A DNA stretch of 64,000 nt from Saccharopolyspora_D taberi (GTDB taxonomy: Bacteria; Actinomycetota; Actinomycetes; Mycobacteriales; Pseudonocardiaceae): NCBI RefSeq assembly GCF_039534165.1, contig NZ_BAAAUX010000045.1:74516-138515 (forward strand). The letters run 5' to 3'. The stretch's first letter is position 1. Each line of letters opens with the position of its first letter. Below are positions 31,433 to 40,744 of the stretch, piece after piece. A program made the translations under genes and the position numbers. The notes below the pieces were generated by a model that ran no database searches, had not been told where the DNA came from, and saw nothing but the letters and a program-made list of their open reading frames with translations.

Positions 31433-32037
31433 CGTCCCTCCCGTCGACGCATGGCCTTGGCGTCATCTGGGACGTTCGCATCTGCACTTGGGTTCCGCAG
31501 GTGTCCCAGAAGTTTCGCCAGTTTGGTTCGCCCGCGTGCGCAGCGGCTCTTCACCGTGCCCTCCGCGACTCCGAGCATCGTCGAGGTCTCCGCGACCGAG
31601 TAGCCCTCGACGTCGACCAGCACGATCGCAGCCCGCTGGTCCTCGGGTAATTCGGCGAGCGCGTCCTGCACCGCCATCCGGGTGTCCTGCTCGGCCATGG
31701 CGTCGCGGGGCACCGCGGGTTCGGCGGGTCCGGTGTCGGGCAGCGGGACCGTCGGCCTGGCCTGGCGGCGCCGGATGCGGTCCAGGCAGGCGTTCACCAC
31801 GATGCGGTGCAACCACGTGGTGACCTGCGATTCGGCACGGAATGACGAGGCGTTTCGGAAAGCCGAGATCATCGCGTCCTGCAGCGCATCCGCCGCTTCC
31901 TCGTGGTCGCGCATCGTGCGCAGCGCCACCGCCCACAGCCGGTCGCGATGCCGGCGGAAGAGTTCGGAGAACGCGTGCGGATCTCCGTTGGTGTGCGCCG
32001 CGATGAGGTCGGCGTCCGTTCTGACGGGGACAGACAC
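31429..32037 (-). CDS. sigM: ECF RNA polymerase sigma factor SigM
   Basis: Extracytoplasmic-function sigma factor of 202 aa. Region 2 contains DALQDAMISAFRNASSFR and TTWLHRIVVNACLDRIRRR. Region 4 has LPEDQRAAIVLVDVEGYSVAE with the helix-turn-helix MLGVAEGTVKSRCARGR. Linker length is normal. The GTG start follows the usual family N-terminus (MSVPVRTDADLIAAHTNGD). It overlaps the anti-sigma gene by four bases and lies downstream of the MurJ-pseudokinase pair, the same order as Rv3910-Rv3912. It likely responds to envelope or surface stress. Confidence 0.93.
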   Translation of the reverse strand: MSVPVRTDADLIAAHTNGDPHAFSELFRRHRDRLWAVALRTMRDHEEAADALQDAMISAFRNASSFRAESQVTTWLHRIVVNACLDRIRRRQARPTVPLPDTGPAEPAVPRDAMAEQDTRMAVQDALAELPEDQRAAIVLVDVEGYSVAETSTMLGVAEGTVKSRCARGRTKLAKLLGHLRNPSADANVPDDAKAMRRREGR

Positions 32038-32094
32038 GGTAGAGCACTCTACTGACCACGCAGCGGTGCACCGCCGCCCGCGTGCAGACTGATA

Positions 32095-33660
32095 TCAGCC
32101 GGTAACGGTGACCTCGTTGATCTGCGCGCCGAACTTCCCGCCGTTGCCGTTGAGCTTGGTCAGGATGACCAGGATCTGCTTGGTCTGACCGGACATCCGG
32201 ATCTCGATCGGGGTGTCGCCCGCCCGCAGATCGGCCGATCCGATCAGCTGACCGCCGGTGGCACTCGGCGCGCCCTCGACGGTGCGGATCTCGACGTGCG
32301 CCCCCGCGCTCTGCGAGTTGATCACGATCTCGCGCAGCGTGGCGGGGCGTTCCAGGTCGAGCACCGCGCCGGTGCCGTTGCTGATGCCGCCCGGCCCGAG
32401 CTGCTGGAAGTAGTCGAAGGTCCGCCAGTCGGTCGCCGGGTCCCCGTCGTAGAGGTTCTTGACCCGGTTCGGCGCGTCGGCTTCCCCGTTGGTGTTGTAG
32501 GAGGAACCGCCGGTGATCCCGATCGGCGTCGGCTCCGCGGGCGGCTGGCCGGGCTGCCCGGCCTGGTCGCTGTTCGGGTCGGTGACGACCTGGCTGTTGC
32601 CGGTGTCGCGCTCGTTCTGGGTGAACATCCCGATCAGCCCGGTGGCCAGCCAGCCGACGACCAGCAGGGTCGCGAACGCGAGCACCCCGACGCTGATCAT
32701 CAGCTTCTTGCGCTTGGCCTGGTCGGGCTTGGGGTCCTCGGTGCGCCAGACCTCGTTCTCGCCCTTGGTCGCGGTGGCCGCCTGGTCGGCCGCGGCGGCG
32801 GACTCGAAGGTCGCGTGCTGCTCCAGGACGCGCAGCACCGCGGCGCCGGTGCGGACACCGCCGGTGGTGCCGGTCGAGTCCGGGCTGCCGAGCGCGCGGA
32901 CCGCGACGGTGGACAGCTCCAGCGGGACGGTCGGCCGCAGCGTGCGCGGGGAGACGATCGTGCCGTCCGGGCCGGTCGGTGCCGTCGGCACGCCCTCCGG
33001 TCCGTCCGGAAGCGCCCACCTGCCGGTCAGCAGCAGGTACAGCGCCGCGCCGAGCCCGCGGACGTCCTCGCTGGAGGTCGCCTTGGCCAGCGGACCGGGG
33101 AAGGCCATCCGGATCTCGCCGTCCGGGGTGACCCGGATGCGCTGCGGGTGGTCGGCGCCGAGCACCAGGCCGGCGTGGTGCGCCGCCTCGACGGCCGCGG
33201 CCAGCGGCTGGAGCAGGCGGGCCGCGGTGCCGGGCGGCAGCGGGCCCTCGGCGATCAGGTCGAGCAGGTCGGTGCCGTGGGTCCACTCGGCGATCACCAC
33301 GCCGAGCACGCCCTGCGGATCACCGGGCGACTGCGTGACGACGTCGAGCACCCGCGCGACGCCGACGTGGTTGAAGGTGCTGGCGTGCATCGCGCGTTCC
33401 AGGGTGCGGCGCGCGTTGCCGGAGGCCTCCGAGTCGGAGCGGTCGCCGACGAGGATCGTCAGCGCGACGTCGCGGCCGAGCACCCCGTCCTTCGCGCGCC
33501 ACAGCTGCGCGTCGCAGCGGGGATCTGTGCCGACCTGCGCCAGCAGCCGGTAACGCCCATGGTCCAACACGGAACCGGGAGTGAGGCCCTGTTCCTTGCC
33601 CTCGCTCCCGGCGATGTCCTCGCGTTCCGGCGCCACCTGCTCGGTCGGTTTGCTGGTCAC
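32095..33660 (-). CDS. Protein kinase-like (pseudokinase) membrane protein, partner of MurJ
   Basis: A 521-aa protein equivalent to the C-terminal half of M. tuberculosis Rv3910. The GTG at 33660 is preferred after GAGAGGGA; one at 33717 is possible. Residues about 30-280 have the kinase fold but no glycine-rich loop, no VAxK lysine (VALTILVGD) and no HRD catalytic motif (it reads HAGLVLGADHP), so it is a pseudokinase. A membrane helix lies near 315-340 (VLAFATLLVVGWLATGL). The outer C-terminal domain resembles a discoidin/F5-8C sugar-binding fold (NLYDGDPATDWRTFDYF). In mycobacteria the equivalent domain recruits FhaA to lipid II flippase sites. It starts 96 bases after murJ. Confidence 0.87.
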   Translation of the reverse strand: MTSKPTEQVAPEREDIAGSEGKEQGLTPGSVLDHGRYRLLAQVGTDPRCDAQLWRAKDGVLGRDVALTILVGDRSDSEASGNARRTLERAMHASTFNHVGVARVLDVVTQSPGDPQGVLGVVIAEWTHGTDLLDLIAEGPLPPGTAARLLQPLAAAVEAAHHAGLVLGADHPQRIRVTPDGEIRMAFPGPLAKATSSEDVRGLGAALYLLLTGRWALPDGPEGVPTAPTGPDGTIVSPRTLRPTVPLELSTVAVRALGSPDSTGTTGGVRTGAAVLRVLEQHATFESAAAADQAATATKGENEVWRTEDPKPDQAKRKKLMISVGVLAFATLLVVGWLATGLIGMFTQNERDTGNSQVVTDPNSDQAGQPGQPPAEPTPIGITGGSSYNTNGEADAPNRVKNLYDGDPATDWRTFDYFQQLGPGGISNGTGAVLDLERPATLREIVINSQSAGAHVEIRTVEGAPSATGGQLIGSADLRAGDTPIEIRMSGQTKQILVILTKLNGNGGKFGAQINEVTVTG

Positions 33661-33756
33661 CTTCCCTCTCCCGCTCCTTCCGGTCCAGCCGGGGGCACCT
33701 GACACCCCCTCCCCCACGAAAGGAGACTTCCCGTTCGAGGGTACGTGACGCGGAAC

Positions 33757-35565
33757 CTATCGACGACGCAGCAAACCGGTAAGCCGCCCGATCGCGGGCT
33801 GGAGTTCGGCCACCCGCAGCACCCACATCAGCCCGAAGATCGCCGCGAGCGCGATCACGCTGCCGAGGACGGACTGGAGCCAGCCGGTCCCGGGCCCGGC
33901 CGGGCCGGGCACGATCGCGTCGATGCCGACCGCGGCGAGCCAGCCCAGCGCACCGCCGACGACCGAGGCGACCAGGGTTTTGCCGAGTGTGACGAGGAAA
34001 CGCCTGCTGCCCAGCGGTCCGATCCGGTGCCGCAGCCAGACCTCGCCGACCAGCCAGCCGACCACGAAGCTGGCCGAGTTGATGATCGTCAGCGCGGCGA
34101 GCACCTGCACCGGCGTCTCCAGCGATGTCGACCACAGCGACAGCGGGATCTTGAACGCCGTCATGATCACCATGATCAGCGTGGGCGTGCGCGCGTCCTT
34201 CATCGCGTAGAACACGCGCATCTGCATCATCGTGATCGCGTACGGCAGGACGCCGAAAGCCGAAAGCGCCAGCCCCAGGCCGATTTCGTCGACGTCGCCC
34301 GCGCTCTCCCCGAAACCGAGCAGCGCAAGCACCATCGGCGTGCCCAGCGCGCACATCACCGCGCTGATCGGCAGCAGCGTGACGGTGGACAGCCGGTTGC
34401 CCAGCGAGAGGTCGTCGATGACGCGCTGGTGGTCGCCGTCGGCCGCCGCCGAGCTCATCCGCGGCAGGATCGCGGTCATCACCGAGAAGCCGATCACGCC
34501 GTAGGGCAGCTGGAGCAGCATCCAGACGGTGTTGTACATCGCCCAGGTGCCGGAGCTGGTGCCCGCCTTGCTCATCGCCATCAGGCCGAGCTGGCTGATG
34601 CCGACGTAGGCGATCATCCACAGCGCCAGGCCGCCGAACTCGGTCAGCCGCCGGTCCCAGCCCCAGCGCCAGCGGAACCGGATGCCGGTCCGGCGCAGCG
34701 CCGGGATCTGGATCAGCGCCTGCGCCACCACGCCGAGCGTCACGCCGATGCCCAGCAGCATCGTCTGCGACGCGGGCCACCGCGCCGGGTCGATCACCAG
34801 CTCGCCCGGCTGCAGCCACAGGACCGCGATGGTCGCGATGACGACCAGGTTGTTGACCACCGGCGCCCACGCCGGCGGGCTGAAGATCTCCTTGGACTGC
34901 AGGATCGCGCTGATCAGCGCGCTGATCCCGTAGAAGAAGATCTGCGGCAGCAGGAAGTAGGCGAAGGCGGTGGCCAGCTCGGGGTTGCCCTTGTCCTCGC
35001 CGGAGGCGTAGAGCGCGACCAGCCAGGACGCCCCGATCACCGACAGCACGGTGCCGATCCCCAGCACCACCACCGAGATGCTGAGCAGCCGCTGCACGTA
35101 CGCCTCGCCGCCGTCGGCGTCGGACTTGCCCGCCCGCACCAGCACCGGAACGATCACGCTGGTCAGCACGCCGCCGATGAGGAACTCGAAGATGCTGTTC
35201 GGCAGGTTGTTGGCGACGGTGAACGAGCTGTTGACCACGCCGACGCCGATCGTCCAGCCCAGCATCAGCTTCCACAGGAAGCCGGTGATCCGGCTGATCA
35301 GGGTGGCGATCGCCATCGAACCGCTGGAGCGCAGCAGCGAGGACTTGCGGCCCGGCGAGACCGGGCGGATCACCTGCGTCTGCTCCGCCGCCTGCTCGGC
35401 GGCCTGGTCCATGCCCGGCTCGGGCACCACCGCCGGGATCGGCTGGGTCGGCGCGGCGTGCCAGCCGCGCTCGGCCTGCGGCGGGGCCGGCCTGCGCTGG
35501 ATCGGCCTGGTCGGGTGCTCGGATGGGTGCACCCGGCGTGCGGGGTGTCCCCGGTCTCGGTTCAC
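33757..35565 (-). CDS. murJ: Lipid II flippase MurJ (MviN)
   Basis: Polytopic MOP-superfamily transporter (602 aa) that flips lipid-linked peptidoglycan precursors across the membrane. About 75 N-terminal residues are cytoplasmic and Pro/Arg-rich. Then 14 membrane segments begin with GSMAIATLISRITGFLWKLML, the MviN signature with the central Arg. NSSFTVANNLPNSIFEFLIGG follows. It ends soon after the last helix (ALAAIFGLMWVLRVAELQPA). It lacks the fused kinase-like C-terminus of Rv3910; that part is the next gene downstream. Confidence 0.95.
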   Translation of the reverse strand: MNRDRGHPARRVHPSEHPTRPIQRRPAPPQAERGWHAAPTQPIPAVVPEPGMDQAAEQAAEQTQVIRPVSPGRKSSLLRSSGSMAIATLISRITGFLWKLMLGWTIGVGVVNSSFTVANNLPNSIFEFLIGGVLTSVIVPVLVRAGKSDADGGEAYVQRLLSISVVVLGIGTVLSVIGASWLVALYASGEDKGNPELATAFAYFLLPQIFFYGISALISAILQSKEIFSPPAWAPVVNNLVVIATIAVLWLQPGELVIDPARWPASQTMLLGIGVTLGVVAQALIQIPALRRTGIRFRWRWGWDRRLTEFGGLALWMIAYVGISQLGLMAMSKAGTSSGTWAMYNTVWMLLQLPYGVIGFSVMTAILPRMSSAAADGDHQRVIDDLSLGNRLSTVTLLPISAVMCALGTPMVLALLGFGESAGDVDEIGLGLALSAFGVLPYAITMMQMRVFYAMKDARTPTLIMVIMTAFKIPLSLWSTSLETPVQVLAALTIINSASFVVGWLVGEVWLRHRIGPLGSRRFLVTLGKTLVASVVGGALGWLAAVGIDAIVPGPAGPGTGWLQSVLGSVIALAAIFGLMWVLRVAELQPAIGRLTGLLRRR

Positions 35566-35633
35566 CAGCTCAGTCCTTCACTCACCGGGCACCGCGTCGC
35601 GCGGCCCGAGGGGCGCCTAACCCGAACAGGATG

Positions 35634-37832
35634 TCAGCTCGAACCTCGGTCGCTGTCGGTGGTGGTGAGCGGAGTGGCCTCCGACTCGATGGCCGGGGGC
35701 TGCGCGGCGGCGCGGTTGCGGCGGATCCGGTTGCGCAGCCTGCGCAGGATCCGCAGCGAGGACAGCACGATCAGCAGCGCCGCGGCGACGATCGTGATCA
35801 CCATCGTCACCGGCCCGTAGGTCCCCGCGTCGAACCGCATCCGCTGCGGCGGCCCGAGTTCGGTGCCCGCCGGCGTGGTGACGTGGACGTCGACGCTGAA
35901 CGTGCCCGAGCGCTGCACCTCGGTCGGCACGTAGAAGGTGCGGCGCCCCTGCGCCGGGATCCGCAGCACGCCCAGGTCGCGGGTGATGATGCCGGGGGTG
36001 TGCGGGATGCGGAACGCGATGCTCACCTGGATCGGCAGTTCGTTGCTGACGGTGAGCGGGATGTGCGCCTGGGCCTCCGACAGCGCGATCTTGGTGTTGC
36101 CCTCCTCCAGCCGGACCCTCGACAGCTGGCCGGACAGCGTGCGGGCACCGTTGCCGACCCAGAACCGGGCCGCTTCGGGGTTTCCCCGCCAGGCGCTGGA
36201 GGCCCCGCGCAGCAGCGCGTCGCGCAGCGGGTTGGTGACCTCGGCGGGCGCGATGTTGACCGAGCGCTCCACGTCCGACGACAGGAACAGGTCGCCGACC
36301 TTGAAGTTCTCCCGCGCGAGCTCGTCGAGCACCCGGCGCGGGATCTCCCGCGCGGCCGACTCGACCGGATAGCTGAGGTCGGCCTCGGGCAGGGCGGCCC
36401 CGCCGGCCTCGGACAGCGCTGTCGGCTGGAGGAACCCGGCCGCGGTCAGCTGCTGCATACCGCTCAGCAGGCCGCGGACGTCGTCGCCGCGGACGTTCCA
36501 CCGCCGCGGCGGGGTGATCACCGAGTGCCCGGCAGGCGCGTTGCTCGCGCGGAACGCGAGCGCGCCCAGCGCGTCCTGCGTCCTCGCCGAGCCGCCGACC
36601 GGCGGCGACATCTCGGTCGTCTCGCGCGGGGTGTCGCGCAGCGGGTCCAGCGCGGACGCGGCCAGCGGGTCGACGGTGAGCGCGGTCAGGTTGCTGCCGC
36701 GCACCTTCGCGGGCGCGGGGCCGCCCAGCGCCTCCGGGCGGAGCAGGGTGGTGGTGATCCCGGTCCCGGCGAGCTGACCGGCGGCGGGCTGGTCGAGCGC
36801 GCCCTCGATCGGCCAGAGCACGTCCTTGCGCGGTTCGACGCCGAGCAGGTCCGCGATCAGCAGCGAGCTTCCCTCCAGCGAACCCTTGATCAGGTCCGGC
36901 AGCCCGGCCCGCCCCAGCGCCACCACGTCGGCGTCGCTGTAGGGCAGCGGGATGACGCAGCGGCCCGAGACCGCGGACCTCAGCTTGCCCAGCCACAGCC
37001 GCGCCGCGCCGGAACCGATGCCCTCCACGGCGCCGCCGTTGGGCTGCTGCACGTCGTAGCCGCCCTGCATCGCCTCGACCGTGGCCAGCAGGTCGGGGTC
37101 GACGGCGAAGCACAGCGCGCTGCCGAGCGGTGATCCGGGACCGGCGCCGTCCTCGACCGCCTGCACCAGTTCGTAGAGCCGCCCGCCGGGCGCGAGCGAT
37201 GCCGAGAGCAGGTCGTCGATCAGCACCGGGCGGCTGCCCGGGCCGCCGCCGCGGGTCATCCGCGGGTAGTCGACGACCGGGATGACCAGGGTCGACGGCG
37301 TCGGCTTGGGCGGGCGGACCGGTGCGGCGCCCGGGGTGGCCAGCACCGGGAGCAGGAAGTGCTCCTCGGCGATCCGGGCGCGTCCGCCGGACCCCGGCTT
37401 GCCGTTGATGTTGACCAGCAGCGGGTAGACCCCCGGCGAGCTGATCTGCAGCGAGTTCGGCCCGTTGAACGGCACCCGCAGCTCGAACGGCAGCCGCTGG
37501 CCGGGCGCGAGGCTGTCGATGATCGGGGTGAAGTTCGGGTCGGTGACGGTCGAGGGGGTCTCGCGGATCGCCTGCTGGGCGGCGGACTCGGTGGACACCG
37601 GGTTGCCGCGCTGGATCCGCGCCTCGACGTCGTCGATCCGGCGGTCGCCGGTGTTGGTCAGCGTCCCGGTGACCGTGACCTCACCGGGCGCTCCGCCCTC
37701 GACCACAGCTGGTGTGATCTTGCTCACTTCGAGCAGCGTCTGCTGGGCGGCGGGCTGCGCGCTCGCCGCAGGCGGCAGCGCGATCGCGCCCAGCATCAGC
37801 ACCGCGACCACGGCGGCTAGCAGAAACCTCAC
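35634..37832 (-). CDS. DUF6049 secreted/membrane protein (Rv3909-like)
   Basis: A 732-aa exported protein. The N-terminal signal peptide is RFLLAAVVAVLMLGAIALPPAASA. The large extracytoplasmic region starts with an immunoglobulin-like beta domain (VEGGAPGEVTVTGTLTNTGDRR). A single membrane helix near the C-terminus (MVITIVAAALLIVLSSLRILRRLR) leaves a short basic cytoplasmic tail. The family always neighbours murJ and mutT4 in actinobacteria and is essential in mycobacteria, which suggests a role in envelope assembly; its biochemical activity is unknown. The GTG start overlaps the NUDIX stop by four bases. Confidence 0.9.
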   Translation of the reverse strand: MRFLLAAVVAVLMLGAIALPPAASAQPAAQQTLLEVSKITPAVVEGGAPGEVTVTGTLTNTGDRRIDDVEARIQRGNPVSTESAAQQAIRETPSTVTDPNFTPIIDSLAPGQRLPFELRVPFNGPNSLQISSPGVYPLLVNINGKPGSGGRARIAEEHFLLPVLATPGAAPVRPPKPTPSTLVIPVVDYPRMTRGGGPGSRPVLIDDLLSASLAPGGRLYELVQAVEDGAGPGSPLGSALCFAVDPDLLATVEAMQGGYDVQQPNGGAVEGIGSGAARLWLGKLRSAVSGRCVIPLPYSDADVVALGRAGLPDLIKGSLEGSSLLIADLLGVEPRKDVLWPIEGALDQPAAGQLAGTGITTTLLRPEALGGPAPAKVRGSNLTALTVDPLAASALDPLRDTPRETTEMSPPVGGSARTQDALGALAFRASNAPAGHSVITPPRRWNVRGDDVRGLLSGMQQLTAAGFLQPTALSEAGGAALPEADLSYPVESAAREIPRRVLDELARENFKVGDLFLSSDVERSVNIAPAEVTNPLRDALLRGASSAWRGNPEAARFWVGNGARTLSGQLSRVRLEEGNTKIALSEAQAHIPLTVSNELPIQVSIAFRIPHTPGIITRDLGVLRIPAQGRRTFYVPTEVQRSGTFSVDVHVTTPAGTELGPPQRMRFDAGTYGPVTMVITIVAAALLIVLSSLRILRRLRNRIRRNRAAAQPPAIESEATPLTTTDSDRGSS

Positions 37833-38386
37833 GCCGGCTCCGTCCCACTGCCACGCACCGGCCGGGGCGCCAGGTCCCCGGCCGCGATGTCGGTCGCGCC
37901 GTCCAGCAGGGTCAGCGCCCGTCGCACCAGCCGCCGTTCGTCGGCGTAGGCCAGCACCCCGTCCAGTTCACCAAGCGGCACCCACGCCACCTCGGTGACC
38001 TCCACGTCCTCGTCGGAAAGCTCACCGCCCACCGCTTCCATGAGGAAGTGGTGCACGGTCTTGTGCACGCGTCGATTGCCCGCGACGAACCAGTAGTCGA
38101 TCATGCCGATCGGAGCAACCACGCGGCCGGTTATCCCAGTCTCCTCGGCGACCTCGCGCACCGCGGTCTGCTCCGGACTCTCGCCCACCTCGATGTGGCC
38201 CTTCGGCAGCGACCACAGCAGCCGCCCCTTGCGATCGAGCCTCCCGATGATGGCAGCGAGCTCCTGGCCGCCGTCGACCACCAGCCCACCGGCCGAAGTC
38301 TCGTCGACCGTCCGCAGCCGCCGGCGCCGGCGCCGGTTCCGACGCCCCGGCTGGGTACCGCCGGAGCGGCCGGGCGACGGGGGCAT
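37829..38386 (-). CDS. mutT4: NUDIX hydrolase (MutT4-like)
   Basis: A 185-aa NUDIX-fold enzyme hydrolysing a nucleoside diphosphate linked to another moiety. The NUDIX box is complete: G, five residues, then ESPEQTAVREVAEETGI, with the catalytic REVAEE. It is preceded by LLWSLPKGHIEVG. The N-terminal 30 residues are Arg-rich (NRRRRRRLRT). Position at the head of the NUDIX-DUF6049-murJ run, and divergence from the CCA-adding enzyme, match Rv3908. The exact substrate, oxidised nucleotide or dinucleoside polyphosphate, is not evident. Confidence 0.9.
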   Translation of the reverse strand: MPPSPGRSGGTQPGRRNRRRRRRLRTVDETSAGGLVVDGGQELAAIIGRLDRKGRLLWSLPKGHIEVGESPEQTAVREVAEETGITGRVVAPIGMIDYWFVAGNRRVHKTVHHFLMEAVGGELSDEDVEVTEVAWVPLGELDGVLAYADERRLVRRALTLLDGATDIAAGDLAPRPVRGSGTEPA

Positions 38387-38522
38387 GCCGCCGATGGTAG
38401 TGCGGACACCGTGCGGCCCGGCGGTGCACCGCGTGCGGCGCGCGGCCTGTCACCCGACCCCGTGCGGATCTCCGGCGGGCACCGGGGCTCGCCGCGCTGA
38501 GCAGTAGATACCCTGGACAGCT

Positions 38523-40013
38523 GTGTCCACCTCGCACCACGATCCAGCCACATCGGCCGACCACCTGACCCGGGAGCGCGACGCGCAGCGCAACGCGGTC
38601 GTCGAGCTGGTGCGGGTCGCACCCGTGGCGGAGGAGCTGGCGGAGCGGTTCGCCGCCGCGGGACACCGGCTGTTCCTGGTCGGCGGCAGCGTGCGCGACG
38701 CGCTGCTCGGGCGGTTGGGCACCGATCTGGACTTCACCACCGAGGCCCGCCCCGAGCAGGTCCGGCGGCTGCTGGACGGCTGGGCGGAGACGGTGTGGGA
38801 CACCGGCATCCAGTTCGGCACGCTCGGCGCGTACCGGCACGGCACGACGGTGGAGATCACCACGTTCCGGGCCGACACCTACGACCGGGTCACCCGCAAC
38901 CCCGAGGTCGCCTTCGGCGAGACCATCGAGGGCGACCTGCTGCGCCGGGACTTCACGGTCAACGCGATGGCCATCGAGCTGCCGCGGAAGTCCTTCGTCG
39001 ACCTGCACGGCGGCATGGCCGACCTGGTGGACCGGCGGCTGGACACCCCGGCGACGCCGCAGGAGTCCTTCGCCGACGACCCGCTGCGGATGCTGCGGGC
39101 GGCGCGGTTCGTCGCCCAGCTCGGGTTCACCCCGGCGCCGCGGGTGGTCGAGGCGATGACCGAGATGGCCGCCGAGATCAACCGGATCACGCCGGAGCGG
39201 GTGCAGGTCGAGCTGTCCAAGCTGGTCTGCGGCGAGTTCCCGCGGCGGGGCATCGAGCTGCTGGTCGACAGCGGGCTGGCCGACCACGTGCTGCCGGAGC
39301 TGCCCGCGATGAAGCTGGAGATCGACGAGCACCACCAGCACAAGGACGTCTACCGGCACTCGCTGGTCGTGCTGGACCAGGCGATCGACCTGGAGCGCGC
39401 CGACGACCCGGACGGCGAGCCGGACCTGGTCCTGCGGCTGGCGGCGCTGCTGCACGACATCGGCAAGCCCGCGACCCGCCGGTTCGAGCCCGGCGGCGGG
39501 GTCAGCTTCCACCACCACGAGGTGGTCGGGGCGAAGATGACCCGCAAGCGGATGCGCGCGCTGCGCTACTCCAAGGAGCTCGTCAACGACGTCTCCGGGC
39601 TGGTCTACCTGCACCTGCGGTTCCACGGCTACGGCGAGGGGCAGTGGACCGATTCCGCGGTCCGGCGCTACGTCAACGACGCCGGGCACCTGCTGCCCCG
39701 GCTGCACAAGCTCGTCCGCGCCGACTGCACGACCCGCAACCGCCGCAAGGCGTCGGCGTTGCAGCGCGCCTACGACGACCTGGAAGCGCGGATCGCGCGG
39801 ATCGCGGCCGAGGAGGACCTGGCCAGGGTCCGGCCCGACCTCGACGGCAACGAGATCATGGAGCTGCTCGGCGTGGCGCCCGGTCCGGTGGTCGGCAAGG
39901 CGTGGAAGCACCTGAAGGAGGTGCGGCTGGACCGCGGTCCCATGGACCGGGACGATGCCGTCGCGGAGTTGCTGCGGTGGGCGCGGGAGCAGGGCATCGA
40001 AACCGGGTCCTGA
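38523..40013 (+). CDS. cca: CCA tRNA nucleotidyltransferase
   Basis: Class II nucleotidyltransferase (496 aa) that adds or repairs the 3-prime CCA of tRNAs, useful since the tRNA-Ile gene here lacks encoded CCA. The head domain has LVGGSVRDALLGRLGTDLDF, with the GxxxRD and DxD metal motifs. The template motif region is DDPLRMLRAARFVAQLGF. The C-terminal half carries an HD phosphohydrolase motif (LLHDIGKPATRR). Length matches the actinobacterial PcnA/Rv3907c group. The GTG start gives MSTSHHDPATS. Confidence 0.95.
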   Translation: MSTSHHDPATSADHLTRERDAQRNAVVELVRVAPVAEELAERFAAAGHRLFLVGGSVRDALLGRLGTDLDFTTEARPEQVRRLLDGWAETVWDTGIQFGTLGAYRHGTTVEITTFRADTYDRVTRNPEVAFGETIEGDLLRRDFTVNAMAIELPRKSFVDLHGGMADLVDRRLDTPATPQESFADDPLRMLRAARFVAQLGFTPAPRVVEAMTEMAAEINRITPERVQVELSKLVCGEFPRRGIELLVDSGLADHVLPELPAMKLEIDEHHQHKDVYRHSLVVLDQAIDLERADDPDGEPDLVLRLAALLHDIGKPATRRFEPGGGVSFHHHEVVGAKMTRKRMRALRYSKELVNDVSGLVYLHLRFHGYGEGQWTDSAVRRYVNDAGHLLPRLHKLVRADCTTRNRRKASALQRAYDDLEARIARIAAEEDLARVRPDLDGNEIMELLGVAPGPVVGKAWKHLKEVRLDRGPMDRDDAVAELLRWAREQGIETGS

Positions 40014-40046
40014 CGCGTTCCCGCTGGCCAGCAGTCTACTAATAAT

Positions 40047-40079
40047 ATTGAGCGATGCGACTCAGTTGTGCTGCTCAAT
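40047..40079. repeat. Inverted repeat in AT-rich gap before yqgE
   Basis: ATTGAGC (40047-40053) and GCTCAAT (40073-40079) enclose 19 bases within a noticeably AT-richer 100-base stretch after the cca stop. A further GTTGAGC follows directly. It could be a weak terminator for cca or an operator for yqgE. Confidence 0.45.
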
Positions 40080-40171
40080 GTTGAGCGCTGAATCGCGGAA
40101 ATCTGTTCGCTTTTCGAACCGTTGCGCCCGGCCGCGCTCCACGGGCACCGCGCTTCTGAGATCATGCGAAT

Positions 40172-40744
40172 GTGGGATCGGACGCGGACGTTGAACCGGG
40201 GACGTTGCTGGTCGCTGCCCCACAACTGCTCGACCAGAACTTCCGCCGCACGGTGGTCTACATCATCCACCACCGGCCGGAGGGCACCCTCGGCGTCGTG
40301 CTGAACCGGCCGAGCGAGGTGGCGGTCGACGACGTCCTGCCCCGCTGGGGCCAGCACGCCACCGAACCGCAGTCGCTGTTCGTCGGCGGCCCGGTCGAGC
40401 AGCGCACCGCGATCTGCCTCGCCGCGCTGCGCGCGGGCGTGGACGTCGGCTCGGTCGAGGGCATGATCGGCGTCCGCGGCCCGATCGGGCTCGTGGACCT
40501 CGACGGCGATCCCGCCGAACTCGTCCCGCGCGCCCGCGGCCTGCGGTTCTTCGCCGGCTACGCGGGCTGGGACTCCGGTCAGCTCGCCGGGGAGATCGAG
40601 CGCGGCGACTGGCTGGTCGTGCCCGCGCTCCCGGACGACGTGATCTCCGCTCCGCAGCCGGAGCTGTGGGGCCGGGTGCTGCGCAGGCAGGGGCCGCCGC
40701 TGGCGTTCCTGGCCACGCACCCCGGAGACGTGAAGCTGAACTAG
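40172..40744 (+). CDS. YqgE/AlgH family protein
   Basis: A 190-aa cytosolic protein of the YqgE/AlgH (UPF0301) family, conserved across bacteria without an agreed function. Diagnostic segments are GTLLVAAPQLLDQNFRRTVVYI, HHRPEGTLGVVLNRPSE, LFVGGPVEQ, LRFFAGYAGWDSGQL and the C-terminal LAFLATHPGDVKLN. The GTG start at 40172 gives MGSDADVEPG. Its TAG stop shares bases with the oppositely oriented SdpI-family gene (a CTAG overlap), so the pair converge with no gap. Confidence 0.92.
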   Translation: MGSDADVEPGTLLVAAPQLLDQNFRRTVVYIIHHRPEGTLGVVLNRPSEVAVDDVLPRWGQHATEPQSLFVGGPVEQRTAICLAALRAGVDVGSVEGMIGVRGPIGLVDLDGDPAELVPRARGLRFFAGYAGWDSGQLAGEIERGDWLVVPALPDDVISAPQPELWGRVLRRQGPPLAFLATHPGDVKLN

